Shown: positions 8,395 to 14,808, counted from the stretch's first letter. The stretch is 15,850 nt of DNA from an uncultured Gammaproteobacteria bacterium (GCA_903870185.1 CAIQCE010000148.1:1-15850), one strand, 5' to 3'. Numbers and translations are program-made. The notes: generated by a model not told the origin, from the sequence alone.

Positions 8395-9371
8395 GAATAC
8401 TCCATCACTTCCATAGCAGTTTTAATAATTCTTTCTACACTCGGTATATAATATTTTTCCATCTTAAAGTATGGCATCACAGTATCATAGCCTGTGACTC
8501 GTTTGATGGGAGCCAGTAGAGAGGTCAGAGCATATTCAGACAGTTGAGCGGCGATTTCAGCGCCAACGCCACCGGTTCTAGCAGCTTCATGAACAATCAC
8601 GCATCGCCCTGTTTTTTCCACAGAATTTAAAATGGTTATGATGTCGAGTGGCTTGATTGTGGCAAGATCAATCACTTCAGCCTCAATACCTTGTTCAGAG
8701 AGTGCCGTAGCAGCTAATAAAGTTTCGTGAGTAGAGGCACCCCAAGTGACTAATGTAAGATCATGCCCTTCACGTAAAATAAAACATTGATCCAGTGGTA
8801 AAGCCTCTCCATTATCCGGTACTTCTTGTTTGTGCAATCGATAAATACGTTTCGGTTCTAAAAATATAACCGGATCAGGATTTCGAATAGCAGCTAACAA
8901 TAATCCATAAGCTCTTGCAGGGGAAGATGGAATAACCACACGAAGCCCTGGGATATGAGCAAATAACGCCTCAGTACTTTCTGAATGATGTTCAGGTGCA
9001 TGAATACCGCCGCCAAAAGGTGCACGAAATACTAGCGGGCAGTGTAATCTTCCTCGTGTGCGATTACGTAAACGAGCCGCGTGGCTCAGGATCTGATCAA
9101 AAGCAGAGTAAATAAAACCCATGAATTGAAATTCTGCAACAGGTTTAAGACCCTGAGCCGCCATGCCGATACTGAGGCCTGCGATCATCGATTCTGCGAG
9201 TGGAGTATCTAATACACGTTCACTTCCGAATTTTTCCAAGAGGCCGACAGTGGTTCTGAAGACTCCTCCGTTTATACCAATATCTTGCCCCAAAACGACT
9301 ACATTTTCATCCTGTGACATTTCATAGGCTAAGGCTTGTGTGACGGCTTCTGCTAAAGTGATTTGGCTCAT
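8391..9371 (-). CDS. pdhB: Pyruvate dehydrogenase E1 component, beta subunit
   Basis: Partner of the adjacent alpha subunit in the alpha2beta2 thiamine-diphosphate decarboxylase that feeds acetyl groups to E2. The protein is 326 residues, the normal size for E1-beta. Hallmarks are VLGQDIGINGGVFRTT (27-41), DTPLAES with the Glu expected to activate the cofactor (Glu60), FMGFIYSAFDQILSHAARLR (83-102), PFGGGIHAPEHHSES (118-132), and the C-terminal transketolase-type domain with VTWGAST and HEAARTGGVGAEIA. Its start codon overlaps the E1-alpha stop (ATGA at 9371-9368), and GAGGA sits six bases upstream on the minus strand. The four-base overlaps on both sides imply translational coupling and equal subunit output. 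The substrate is inferred as pyruvate from overall resemblance. Confidence 0.93.
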   Translation of the reverse strand: MSQITLAEAVTQALAYEMSQDENVVVLGQDIGINGGVFRTTVGLLEKFGSERVLDTPLAESMIAGLSIGMAAQGLKPVAEFQFMGFIYSAFDQILSHAARLRNRTRGRLHCPLVFRAPFGGGIHAPEHHSESTEALFAHIPGLRVVIPSSPARAYGLLLAAIRNPDPVIFLEPKRIYRLHKQEVPDNGEALPLDQCFILREGHDLTLVTWGASTHETLLAATALSEQGIEAEVIDLATIKPLDIITILNSVEKTGRCVIVHEAARTGGVGAEIAAQLSEYALTSLLAPIKRVTGYDTVMPYFKMEKYYIPSVERIIKTAMEVMEYS

Positions 9372-10465
9372 AAGGATTCCTCTAAGATATCTTTTTGTTC
9401 TTGTAGAGCCAGAGGGAGCTCGCTGTATAGATAATCGAACATAGCAGTTGGATTTTGTAGTGGTGTTGCTAAATATTCAGCCACCGATTCTTCAATTTGA
9501 GTGGAGCATTCTTTTTGTAAAATATGTTCTTGTTCTTTATCCCAAAAACCTTGAGCATGCATATAATCTCGTAATCGGGCAATAGGTTCTATTTTCCACG
9601 CGGCCTCTAATAATTCCGGGCTGGAATAGCGACTGGCATCATCAGCCGTTGTGTGATCACAGAGTCGGTAAGTAATGGCTTCAATCAGAGTAGCGCCACC
9701 TCCTGCTCGTGCCTTAGCAATAGCATCTGCAACAGCCGTTCTGACAGCTATCACATCATTTCCATCGACTTGAAATCCTTCAATGCCCGCTGCAATCGCT
9801 TTTTGAGCGAGAGTTTGAGTGGCTGTTTGTGTTTTATTAGGAGCTGAAATCGCCCATTGATTATTATTAATCACCAATACAACCGGCAAATTCCAAGCTC
9901 CACTGACATTGAGTGCCTCAAAAAAATCGCCTTTAGAAGTTCCACCATCGCCACAAATGGTGACAACGGCTCTTTGTTGTTTTCGGAGTTTGATAGCATA
10001 AGCCACACCGGCTGCGTGTAAGAGTTGGCTCGCGATAGGAATAGCGATCGGGAAGTCTTCTCGAGAGGCATTGAAATCACTCCCTCGCTCATCCCCGCCC
10101 CAGTAGGCTAAGATTTTTGAGATAGCGATACCTCGTAGGATAAAGGTGCCTTGATCTCTATAGTAAGGGCAGAATACATCATCAGCATTCATTGCATGAC
10201 CCATGCCGACACTGATGGCTTCTTGGCCCAGCGAAGAAGGATAGGTACCCATTTTTCCGGTGCGCTGTAGATTGACCGCTTTGGTATCCAAAGTTCGAGT
10301 TAAAACCATAGAGCGATAAAGTTCTTTTAAGGTCTCAGGATTTTTCATCAAGGAGGGAAGCATTTGAGTCGCTTCAGCTTTCTCATTGATAAATTGAAGT
10401 TTTTTGATATTGAACTCTGCGACTTCCGTGCTTTGGTAGTCGGGATTCAAAGCCTTTCTTTCCAT
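9368..10465 (-). CDS. pdhA: Pyruvate dehydrogenase E1 component, alpha subunit
   Basis: Thiamine-diphosphate-binding half of the E1 heterotetramer. The cofactor motif runs from GDGG (172-175) through EALN to NNNQWAIS (200-207). The N-terminal third carries RTLDTKAVNLQRTGKMGTYP and SSLGQEAISVG, and a later loop reads YRLCDHTTADDASRYS, all typical of E1-alpha. Length is 365 residues. The start is ATG at 10465, with AAAGG about eight bases upstream. This is the first gene of the three-gene operon E1-alpha, E1-beta, E2, and it is divergent from the phosphodiesterase gene. The heterotetrameric form differs from the single-chain AceE found in many gammaproteobacteria. A branched-chain 2-oxoacid dehydrogenase is the main alternative, but the lack of dedicated branched-chain genes nearby and the general similarity favour pyruvate. 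Confidence 0.92.
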   Translation of the reverse strand: MERKALNPDYQSTEVAEFNIKKLQFINEKAEATQMLPSLMKNPETLKELYRSMVLTRTLDTKAVNLQRTGKMGTYPSSLGQEAISVGMGHAMNADDVFCPYYRDQGTFILRGIAISKILAYWGGDERGSDFNASREDFPIAIPIASQLLHAAGVAYAIKLRKQQRAVVTICGDGGTSKGDFFEALNVSGAWNLPVVLVINNNQWAISAPNKTQTATQTLAQKAIAAGIEGFQVDGNDVIAVRTAVADAIAKARAGGGATLIEAITYRLCDHTTADDASRYSSPELLEAAWKIEPIARLRDYMHAQGFWDKEQEHILQKECSTQIEESVAEYLATPLQNPTAMFDYLYSELPLALQEQKDILEESL

Positions 10466-10504
10466 GAATATTGCCTTTCAATACGTAGTTCATAAAGGTG
10501 GTAG

Positions 10505-10537
10505 ATATTAACAAGGATCTTCGGAACATGTAAGATC
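10505..10537. promoter_or_regulatory. Divergent promoter region with inverted repeat
   Basis: The 104-bp gap between the pdh operon and the phosphodiesterase gene holds an inverted repeat GATCTT-N10-AAGATC (10516-10537) with ACATGT inside it. On the minus strand a possible -10 (TAATAT, 10510-10505) lies 17 bases from a poor -35 candidate (TTACAT, 10533-10528), so the inverted repeat would sit over the pdh promoter. It could be an operator for the divergent pair. It does not resemble the E. coli PdhR site as I know it. Confidence 0.3.
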
Positions 10538-10569
10538 TAAGAGGATTTTTAATTATAAGGAAAGGTTGA

Positions 10570-11292
10570 ATGACATTGACTATTAGCCCCCTAATAGCCC
10601 ATAGAGGTGCAAGCCAAATGGCTCCTGAAAATACCCTTTGTGCTTTAAAGAAAGCAGCTGAATTGGGTGCAAAATGGGTGGAGTGTGATTTACAGCTCAC
10701 AGCTGATGGAGAAGTCGTTATTATTCATGATGAGACTTTAGATCGAACAACCAATGGGAAGGGCGAAGTTAAATCGACACTTTATTCAGTGATTCAAAAT
10801 TTAGATGCGGGCTCTTGGTTTTCTCCCGAGTTTGCAGGGGAAAAAATACCAACTTTAAATGAGTGGTTAAGCACGGCCATGGATTTAGGTCTGGGTGTGA
10901 ATTTGGAGATTAAGGTTAAGCCTTTAGAATCTCAAAGAATGGCTGAATTGCTAGTTGAATCTTTGAAGCATTTTAGTGGCTCTGTTTTAATTTCAAGTTT
11001 TGTTCATGAAAATTTAGAAGCGATTCGAGTGCTAGATTCTAATGTACCTTTAGGGTTTTTGTGTGAGCGTTGGTCGAGTGATTATTGGTCCTCGGTGAAA
11101 AAATTAAACTGTGTGTCTGTGAATTTAAATTATCGTTATTTAAATGCTGATGTGATTGCTGAAATTCGTGAGCAAGGTTTGGAAATTTTGACTTATACAG
11201 TGGATGATAAATCGGTTGCTGAAAAATTATTTCAGCAGGGTGTTTCAGCGGTGTTTTCGAATGATTGTTTGTTGCTCACGAGTGAGTTATAA
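10570..11292 (+). CDS. ugpQ: Cytoplasmic glycerophosphodiester phosphodiesterase
   Basis: Hydrolyses glycerophosphodiesters from phospholipid turnover to glycerol 3-phosphate and an alcohol. The GDPD catalytic pattern is complete at the N-terminus: IAHRGAS (His11, Arg12), APENT (Glu20), VECDLQLTADG (Glu38, Asp40) and HDETLDRTTNGKG (His53). The TIM-barrel pattern continues with LNEWL, VNLEIKVK and LISSF, ending in YTVDD and VFSND. There is no signal peptide and the length is 240 residues, so it resembles cytoplasmic UgpQ rather than periplasmic GlpQ. The start ATG follows AAGGAAAGG (10557-10565). It is divergent from the pdh operon and convergent with trmH. The symbol is given by similarity of type; glpQ is often used for the same family. 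Confidence 0.9.
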   Translation: MTLTISPLIAHRGASQMAPENTLCALKKAAELGAKWVECDLQLTADGEVVIIHDETLDRTTNGKGEVKSTLYSVIQNLDAGSWFSPEFAGEKIPTLNEWLSTAMDLGLGVNLEIKVKPLESQRMAELLVESLKHFSGSVLISSFVHENLEAIRVLDSNVPLGFLCERWSSDYWSSVKKLNCVSVNLNYRYLNADVIAEIREQGLEILTYTVDDKSVAEKLFQQGVSAVFSNDCLLLTSEL

Positions 11293-11309
11293 AATGTGTA
11301 TATAACATG

Positions 11310-11416
11310 TAGGGTGGGCAAAACGAAGTGTGCCCACCAACCCCGTTCTTTTTTTCTGACCTTTTCAAAAAGAATATGTTGAATAGTGGGCACACTTTGC
11401 TTTGCCCGACCTGCAT
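11310..11416. repeat. Two-hairpin composite repeat, copy 1
   Basis: Two palindromic arms in opposite orientation flank a roughly 40-nt centre. Arm 1 (11310-11341) is TAGG then GTGGGCA/TGCCCAC paired around AAACGAAG. Arm 2 (11378-11416) is nearly its reverse complement, sharing AGTGTGCCCAC. The centre contains CCCCGTTC and AGAATATGTTG, which recur in the same places in the copy at 13530. It fills the space between convergent ugpQ and trmH and may also end the ugpQ transcript, since arm 1 is followed within 11 bases by a T-run. An open frame across it is just repeat sequence. Confidence 0.75.
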
Positions 11417-11441
11417 ATTGGATATTCCCGATGATCCTAAT

Positions 11442-11472
11442 CGTCGTCCCGCGGCTTGTCCGCGGGATCCAG
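11442..11472. repeat. 31-nt hairpin repeat CGTCGTCC...ATCCAG, copy 1
   Basis: TCCCGCGG (11447-11454) pairs perfectly with CCGCGGGA (11460-11467) across the loop CTTGT, with conserved flanks CGTCG and TCCAG. The same flanks and loop recur at 13679 with a different but equally perfect stem. It resembles the GTCATCC...GGATCCAG hairpin repeats that I know from several intracellular and alphaproteobacterial genomes. A T-run at 11475-11480 could let it aid termination of ugpQ. Confidence 0.8.
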
Positions 11473-11489
11473 TCTTTTTTATAAGAACA

Positions 11490-12179
11490 TCAACCTTCCG
11501 ACAACAACGCTTGTGTCAGCCGTGGGTCTAGGCTGGAAAAATAATATTGGGCCAGAATTTCTAATTGTTGAGATGAGTTGAGGTCGGTGGAGTTGTTAAT
11601 GAGTTCTCTTTTGCGCGTAGTGGTGTCATATAAACTAATGGCGGCTGAGACAGAAAGATTTAAACTCTCTGACATTCCAAACATAGGGATTCGATAATGG
11701 ATTTCACACTCTTCATGAGCTTCTGGGGATAAACCTCTTTGTTCGTTGCCTAACAATAAGCAAATGGGTTTATCGACAGGAATTTGATTCAGAGGAATGA
11801 CTCGATCGGAGCTCACGGTGCCGCCGGCTAAAATCATATTTTGATTTTTAATCATCGTTAGGAATTCTGGCAAGTTCGAATAATAGTGGCGATTAATCCA
11901 ATAGAATGCACCTTGAGTAATGCTACGTAAATTGGCGGCATTTCGTTCGGCTTGAATCAAATGAATATTGGCGATGCCTAAGGCCTCGGCTGTTCGCAAT
12001 GCAGCGAGAGCATTGTTGATATCAGAAGGACATTCCAAGGCTAAATGAATGCCATCGATTCTTCCGCTTACGACTTCTTGGATTCGTTGGCGTCTTCGTT
12101 CGCTGATGTGGGATTCCAATCTTTCTACTATTGTTTCAGCACTTAAGTGTTCGAGTGCAGTTTTAAATTCTGGGTCCAT
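11490..12179 (-). CDS. trmH: SpoU/TrmH-family RNA 2'-O-methyltransferase
   Basis: SAM-dependent ribose methyltransferase of the SPOUT class, most likely forming Gm18 in tRNA. Motif 1 is NNALAALRTAEALGI (55-69), with the catalytic-type Asn56 and Arg62. Motif 2 is LLLGNEQRGLS (141-151). Motif 3 is IPMFGMSESLNLSVSAAISLY (164-184), forming the knotted SAM site. An N-terminal Arg-rich segment (ISERRRQRIQEVV) and a C-terminal helical tail flank the core. Its 229 residues agree with TrmH rather than the longer RlmB or TrmL-type proteins, though other SpoU members cannot be excluded. No strong Shine-Dalgarno sequence is visible ahead of ATG 12179. The gene stands alone with repeat clusters on both sides. 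Confidence 0.85.
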   Translation of the reverse strand: MDPEFKTALEHLSAETIVERLESHISERRRQRIQEVVSGRIDGIHLALECPSDINNALAALRTAEALGIANIHLIQAERNAANLRSITQGAFYWINRHYYSNLPEFLTMIKNQNMILAGGTVSSDRVIPLNQIPVDKPICLLLGNEQRGLSPEAHEECEIHYRIPMFGMSESLNLSVSAAISLYDTTTRKRELINNSTDLNSSQQLEILAQYYFSSLDPRLTQALLSEG

Positions 12180-12219
12180 TAATCATCTATCCATAATTTT
12201 CGGTGCTATATATCATGTG

Positions 12220-12350
12220 TAGGTTGGTCACAAGCGAAGCGCGGGCCAACAACAAGATAACGTTAGGCCGCGCATGCAGGGCATGCTTGGCACTAACCTA
12301 CGTGGAGCTGTTTTTATAGATTGATCCCAAGCGAAGCGCAGGCTAACCAA
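12220..12350. repeat. Cluster of three TAGGTT-type palindromic repeats
   Basis: The 248-bp gap between divergent trmH and ribD is largely repeat. Copy e (12220-12250, plus orientation) has GTTGG pairing with CCAAC around CAAGCGAAGCGCG. Copy f (12262-12300) lies in the opposite orientation with GTTAG/CTAAC and an extra inner palindrome GCATGC-AGG-GCATGC. Copy g (12317-12350) is a decayed version, TTGATCCCAAGCGAAGCGC and so on. Copies e and f are 11 bp apart and face each other, making a larger cruciform-capable unit. The remaining 12351-12427 should hold the ribD promoter; TATATA (12372-12377) and TATTAT (12416-12421) are possible -10 boxes, neither with a convincing -35. Confidence 0.75.
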
Positions 12351-12427
12351 TCAACCTTTTTCCGCATGAATTATATACGCTCTCCCCAACGGTGTCATTT
12401 TTGAATCTTTAACGGTATTATCTCCGC

Positions 12428-13489
12428 ATGAATGAAGATCAAGCATATTTAATCAGAGCCCTTGAGCTAGCTCGTGCTCGCAGAGGTTTTTGCGCACCCA
12501 ATCCTGCGGTCGGAGCTTTGGTTGTTAAAGAGGGAAAAATACTCGCTGAAGGAGCTCATCAAGGAGCCGGAAATCCACATGCCGAAGTAGAAGCCCTTAA
12601 GGCATATGCAGACCAGTCTACAGAGGGCGCTACTCTGTATGTTAGTCTAGAGCCTTGTAATCACCAGGGTCGAACACCTCCCTGCACTGAGCTCATTTTA
12701 GAGCGAAAAATTGCTAGAGTTTGTTATGCATATGCAGACCCTAATCCAGAAGTAGCCGGTAAAGGGGCTGAATATTTAAGAGCTCATGGTGTTGAAGTTT
12801 TGCATCTTCCTGTTCCTGAAATCGATGAATTTTACCAAAGCTATGCTCATTGGCTACACACTCGAAGGCCTTATGTGAGTGCAAAACTGGCTCTTAGTTT
12901 AGATGGGAAAATCGCCGGTCCAGAAGGGAGGCCTGTGAGCATCACAGGGCTAGAACTCAATCAGTTAACCCATCGCAGGCGTCTACAGAGTGATGCGATT
13001 TTGACAACAGTTCGAACGATTATTAACGATAATCCTCGTTTAAATATTCGTATCGATAATCAAATAATTGCGAAACCCCTTTATATTCTCGATCGAAATG
13101 CCGATTTGCCTCTCAATGCAGAAGTATTTCAAACAGTTTCAAAAATCACGATTTTTCATAGGTCTAATGTTGATCCTCTTCGATTGAAATTTTTGCAAGA
13201 CAGGGGTGTGCATTGTGTGTGTTTAAACGAATTAGATTGGCCATTGATTTTAGATTCTATCGGTCGTGATGGTATTCACGATCTTTGGGTAGAGGCAGGA
13301 GGGCACTGTTTTGAATCTTTGTGGGAATCAAAATTGATGAATCGAGCCCTGTTTTATTTAAGTCCTAAAACTCTAGGTAATGAAGCTTATCCAGCTTTTA
13401 AAGAGGCTCATGATTTTACTCTAAATGCGAAGAAAGTTACTTGGACGCAGATGGGTTCTGAATTGGTGGGTGAGATTTATTTTTTATAG
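12428..13489 (+). CDS. ribD: Riboflavin biosynthesis deaminase/reductase
   Basis: Bifunctional enzyme for two consecutive steps of riboflavin synthesis: deamination of the pyrimidine from GTP cyclohydrolase II, then NADPH-dependent reduction of the ribosyl side chain. The deaminase domain (1 to about 140) has the zinc site PHAEVEAL (His51, Glu53) and EPCNHQGRTPPC (Cys77, Cys86). The reductase domain (about 144-353) begins RPYVSAKLALSLDGKIAG and contains SDAILTTVRTIINDNPRLNIR and the EAGG motif near 290. Its 353 residues are normal. ATG at 12428 places the N-terminus as in homologues, but no Shine-Dalgarno is visible. The stop codon TAG is itself the first three bases of a palindromic repeat. 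It lies upstream of, and therefore outside, the FMN riboswitch that precedes ribE-ribBA. Confidence 0.96.
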   Translation: MNEDQAYLIRALELARARRGFCAPNPAVGALVVKEGKILAEGAHQGAGNPHAEVEALKAYADQSTEGATLYVSLEPCNHQGRTPPCTELILERKIARVCYAYADPNPEVAGKGAEYLRAHGVEVLHLPVPEIDEFYQSYAHWLHTRRPYVSAKLALSLDGKIAGPEGRPVSITGLELNQLTHRRRLQSDAILTTVRTIINDNPRLNIRIDNQIIAKPLYILDRNADLPLNAEVFQTVSKITIFHRSNVDPLRLKFLQDRGVHCVCLNELDWPLILDSIGRDGIHDLWVEAGGHCFESLWESKLMNRALFYLSPKTLGNEAYPAFKEAHDFTLNAKKVTWTQMGSELVGEIYFL

Positions 13490-13517
13490 GTTGGCCCCAA
13501 GCGATGCGCGGGCCAAC
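13487..13517. repeat. TAGGTT-type palindromic repeat overlapping ribD stop
   Basis: GTTGGCCC pairs perfectly with GGGCCAAC around CAAGCGATGCGC. The leading TAG of the repeat provides the ribD stop codon, so the repeat abuts or replaced the end of the gene. It could act as a 3' stabilising hairpin on the ribD mRNA. Confidence 0.8.
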
Positions 13518-13529
13518 GCATATATTATG

Positions 13530-13638
13530 TAGGTTAGTGCCAAGCGCTAGCGCGGCCTAACGACCCCGTTCATTTCTTTCTACATTTTGCAAAAGGAATA
13601 TGTTGTTGTTGGGCCACGCTGCGCTTGGCACCAACCTA
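13530..13638. repeat. Two-hairpin composite repeat, copy 2
   Basis: Arm 1 (13530-13561, GTTAG/CTAAC around GCCAAGCGCTAGCGCGGC) and arm 2 (13608-13638, opposite orientation, GTTGG/CCAAC) flank a centre containing CCCCGTTC, TTTTGCAAAA and GGAATATGTTG. The centre matches that of copy 1 at 11341-11380 although the arm sequences have diverged. The linker after arm 2 (13639-13678) also weakly resembles the linker after copy 1, so the shared module extends to the 31-nt hairpin. Confidence 0.75.
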
Positions 13639-13678
13639 CAAATTAGATAGTTCCGGTTGTCGACAAACTCTCATAAGC

Positions 13679-13709
13679 CGTCGTCCTCTGGCTTGACCAG
13701 AGGATCCAG
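13679..13709. repeat. 31-nt hairpin repeat, copy 2 with compensated stem
   Basis: TCCTCTGG (13684-13691) pairs perfectly with CCAGAGGA (13697-13704) across the loop CTTGA. Flanks CGTCG and TCCAG equal those of copy 1 at 11442. Three adjacent base pairs of the stem differ from copy 1, each changed on both strands so that pairing is kept. Confidence 0.8.
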
Positions 13710-13747
13710 GAGAATCCAAAAAGATATAAAAAAGAATAGGTTGATTT

Positions 13748-13779
13748 GTTAGGCCGCGCTGTCGCTTGGCGCTAACCTA
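13748..13779. repeat. TAGGTT-type palindromic repeat before riboswitch promoter
   Basis: Reverse-orientation copy: read on the minus strand it is TAGGTTAGCGCC, then CAAGCGACAGCGC, then GGCCTAAC, with GTTAG/CTAAC pairing. It ends 14 bases before the -35 of the rib promoter. Confidence 0.75.
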
Positions 13780-13793
13780 CATTCTTACATCTC

Positions 13794-13822
13794 TTTACAA
13801 GCCTTTGAACACTTGATAGATT
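13794..13822 (+). promoter_or_regulatory. Promoter of the riboswitch-ribE-ribBA transcript
   Basis: TTTACA (13794-13799) and TAGATT (13817-13822) are separated by 17 bases. A TG at 13814-13815 one base before the -10 gives an extended -10. The predicted transcription start near 13829 falls just before the first conserved riboswitch bases. Confidence 0.6.
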
Positions 13823-13825
13823 ACG

Positions 13826-14117
13826 CACACCTTCAGGGCGGGGTGCAATTCCCCACCGGCGGTGATGTTCGAATTTGAGGTTTTCCTCAGTTGAACTAAG
13901 CCCGCGAGCGCTTCTACATCAAAAAGCTATAAATTAGCTATTTTGTTTCCAGGCGAGGCGCAGTGCAGATGAGCGGCGGAATTTATGTAGGTTATAAATG
14001 AGCAGGCGAGTCAAGCTGCAACAAAGCATGGGAACAAAAGAGCAATTTATATTTAAAGTAGAGGGTCAGCAGATCTGGTGCCACTCCAGAGCCGACGGTA
14101 TAGTCCGGATGAAAGAG
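13826..14117 (+). ncRNA. FMN riboswitch (RFN element) with enlarged loop
   Basis: Binds FMN in the nascent transcript and turns down riboflavin genes. All conserved RFN blocks are readable: CTTCAGGGCGGGGTG (13831-13845), CCCCACCGGCGGTGATG (13851-13867), AAGCCCGCGAGCGC (13898-13911), GTCAGCAGATCTGGTG (14065-14080), CCAGAGCCGACGGTATAG (14086-14103) and TCCGGATGAAAGAG (14104-14117). The usual variable hairpin is present (GAGG/CCTC near 13877-13888). The next facultative hairpin has stem CTTCTAC (13911-13917) pairing with GTAGAGG (14058-14064). In place of a few loop bases it carries about 140 nt of extra sequence. P1 pairing looks weak to my eye. Only ribE and ribBA lie downstream. Confidence 0.93.
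13929..14050. repeat. Inverted-repeat-ended insertion inside the riboswitch loop
   Basis: The extra 122 nt begins and ends with complementary arms of about 21 nt. ATAAATTAGCTATTTTGTTTCC without its last two bases (13929-13948) matches the complement of 14032-14050 with one bulge and few mismatches; TTTTGTTTCC faces GGGAACAAAA. In the centre ATTTAT (13981-13986) pairs with ATAAAT (13994-13999) across GTAGGTT, and TGCAG (13964-13968) can pair with CTGCA (14016-14020). It encodes nothing and looks like a small palindromic mobile or repetitive element. Confidence 0.65.
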
Positions 14118-14128
14118 GGGGTTTCATT

Positions 14129-14154
14129 AAGCTCATCTATCTAAGATGAGTTTT
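14129..14154 (+). terminator. Rho-independent terminator, riboswitch expression platform
   Basis: AAGCTCATCT (14129-14138) pairs with AGATGAGTTT (14144-14153) around the loop ATCTA and runs into a short T-run, eleven bases past the aptamer. Its position between aptamer and ribE fits FMN-induced transcription termination. An antiterminator partner is not obvious; GTTTCA (14121-14126) can pair with TGAAAC (14182-14187) as one alternative. Confidence 0.6.
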
Positions 14155-14205
14155 CTGTCGTTATTCCTTTCGCCCTGATTTTGAAACTTTAAATAGGGGC
14201 TTCAA

Positions 14206-14808
14206 ATGTTTAGTGGAATTATTGAACACACTGGAAAAATCCTAGAGATTCATTCCAAGCCACATGGCATCGCATTTAAAATTGCAACTCAATTTTCGGA
14301 TTGTGTATTAGGTGAAAGTATCGCAGTAGATGGAGTTTGTCTGACTGTAGTTGCAATGACTGAAAATAGTTTTGATTGCGAAATCTCACCTGAAACGCTG
14401 AGTCTCACAACCCTAGGAACTTTAACGACCGAATCTTCAGTAAACCTCGAGCGAGCGCTTCGTTTAAGTGATCGATTGGGCGGGCATTTTGTCACGGGCC
14501 ATGTCGATCAGTTTATAAAAGTGAGTCATATTGAAAACCAAGGTGAATATCGTGTGATCGAATTTTCAGATATTAAAAACCCTTTCAATGCTTATTTAAT
14601 TCCAAAAGGTAGCATCGCTATCAATGGGGTGAGCTTAACTGTTAATCAAGTCACAGATCAGGGATTCAACGTGACGTTAATTCCCCATACTTTGGAACGT
14701 ACTAATTTAAAAGATTTAAAAGAAGGATCTCTGGTAAATGTTGAATATGATTTCTTAACGAAAACTATCTATAAGCAAATTTCGCTTATACGTGAGAGTC
14801 TACTATGA
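14206..14808 (+). CDS. ribE: Riboflavin synthase, alpha chain
   Basis: Dismutates two molecules of 6,7-dimethyl-8-ribityllumazine into riboflavin and the pyrimidine precursor. The protein is 200 residues made of two tandem lumazine-binding barrels. The first starts [10 protein letters not shown] and contains VDGVCLTVV (41-49). The second begins after [10 protein letters not shown] (92-101) and contains INGVSLTVN (139-147). The C-terminal helix used for trimer formation is present. The ATG at 14206 is preceded by AGGGG (14194-14198) at a distance of seven bases. It is the first gene behind the FMN riboswitch and overlaps ribBA by four bases (ATGA). Some annotations call the same gene ribC. Confidence 0.96.
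   Translation: MFSGIIEHTGKILEIHSKPHGIAFKIATQFSDCVLGESIAVDGVCLTVVAMTENSFDCEISPETLSLTTLGTLTTESSVNLERALRLSDRLGGHFVTGHVDQFIKVSHIENQGEYRVIEFSDIKNPFNAYLIPKGSIAINGVSLTVNQVTDQGFNVTLIPHTLERTNLKDLKEGSLVNVEYDFLTKTIYKQISLIRESLL

Noticed and set aside
9871..10092. Minus-strand alternative frame inside pdhA
   Set aside because: It is a different frame of a strongly supported coding region with no independent signals.
10383..10700. Minus-strand open frame of 105 codons spanning the divergent pdhA-ugpQ region
   Set aside because: It overlaps the starts of two well-supported genes, shows no motif and would span their promoters; it is a shadow frame.
11328..11531. Open frame of 67 codons between ugpQ and trmH
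   Set aside because: It reads through the two-hairpin repeat and the 31-nt hairpin into the 3' end of trmH. It has no ribosome-binding site and no protein-like composition, so it is a product of repeat sequence.
12361..12433. Direct repeat TCCGCATGAAT at 12361 and at the ribD start (12423), with a 12-codon frame from the first ATG
   Set aside because: The short frame has no Shine-Dalgarno or leader-peptide character, and an 11-bp match is weak evidence of duplication.
11310..13779. CRISPR array as an explanation for the repeated palindromes
   Set aside because: Copies vary in sequence, orientation and spacing, spacers are not uniform, and no cas genes are present.
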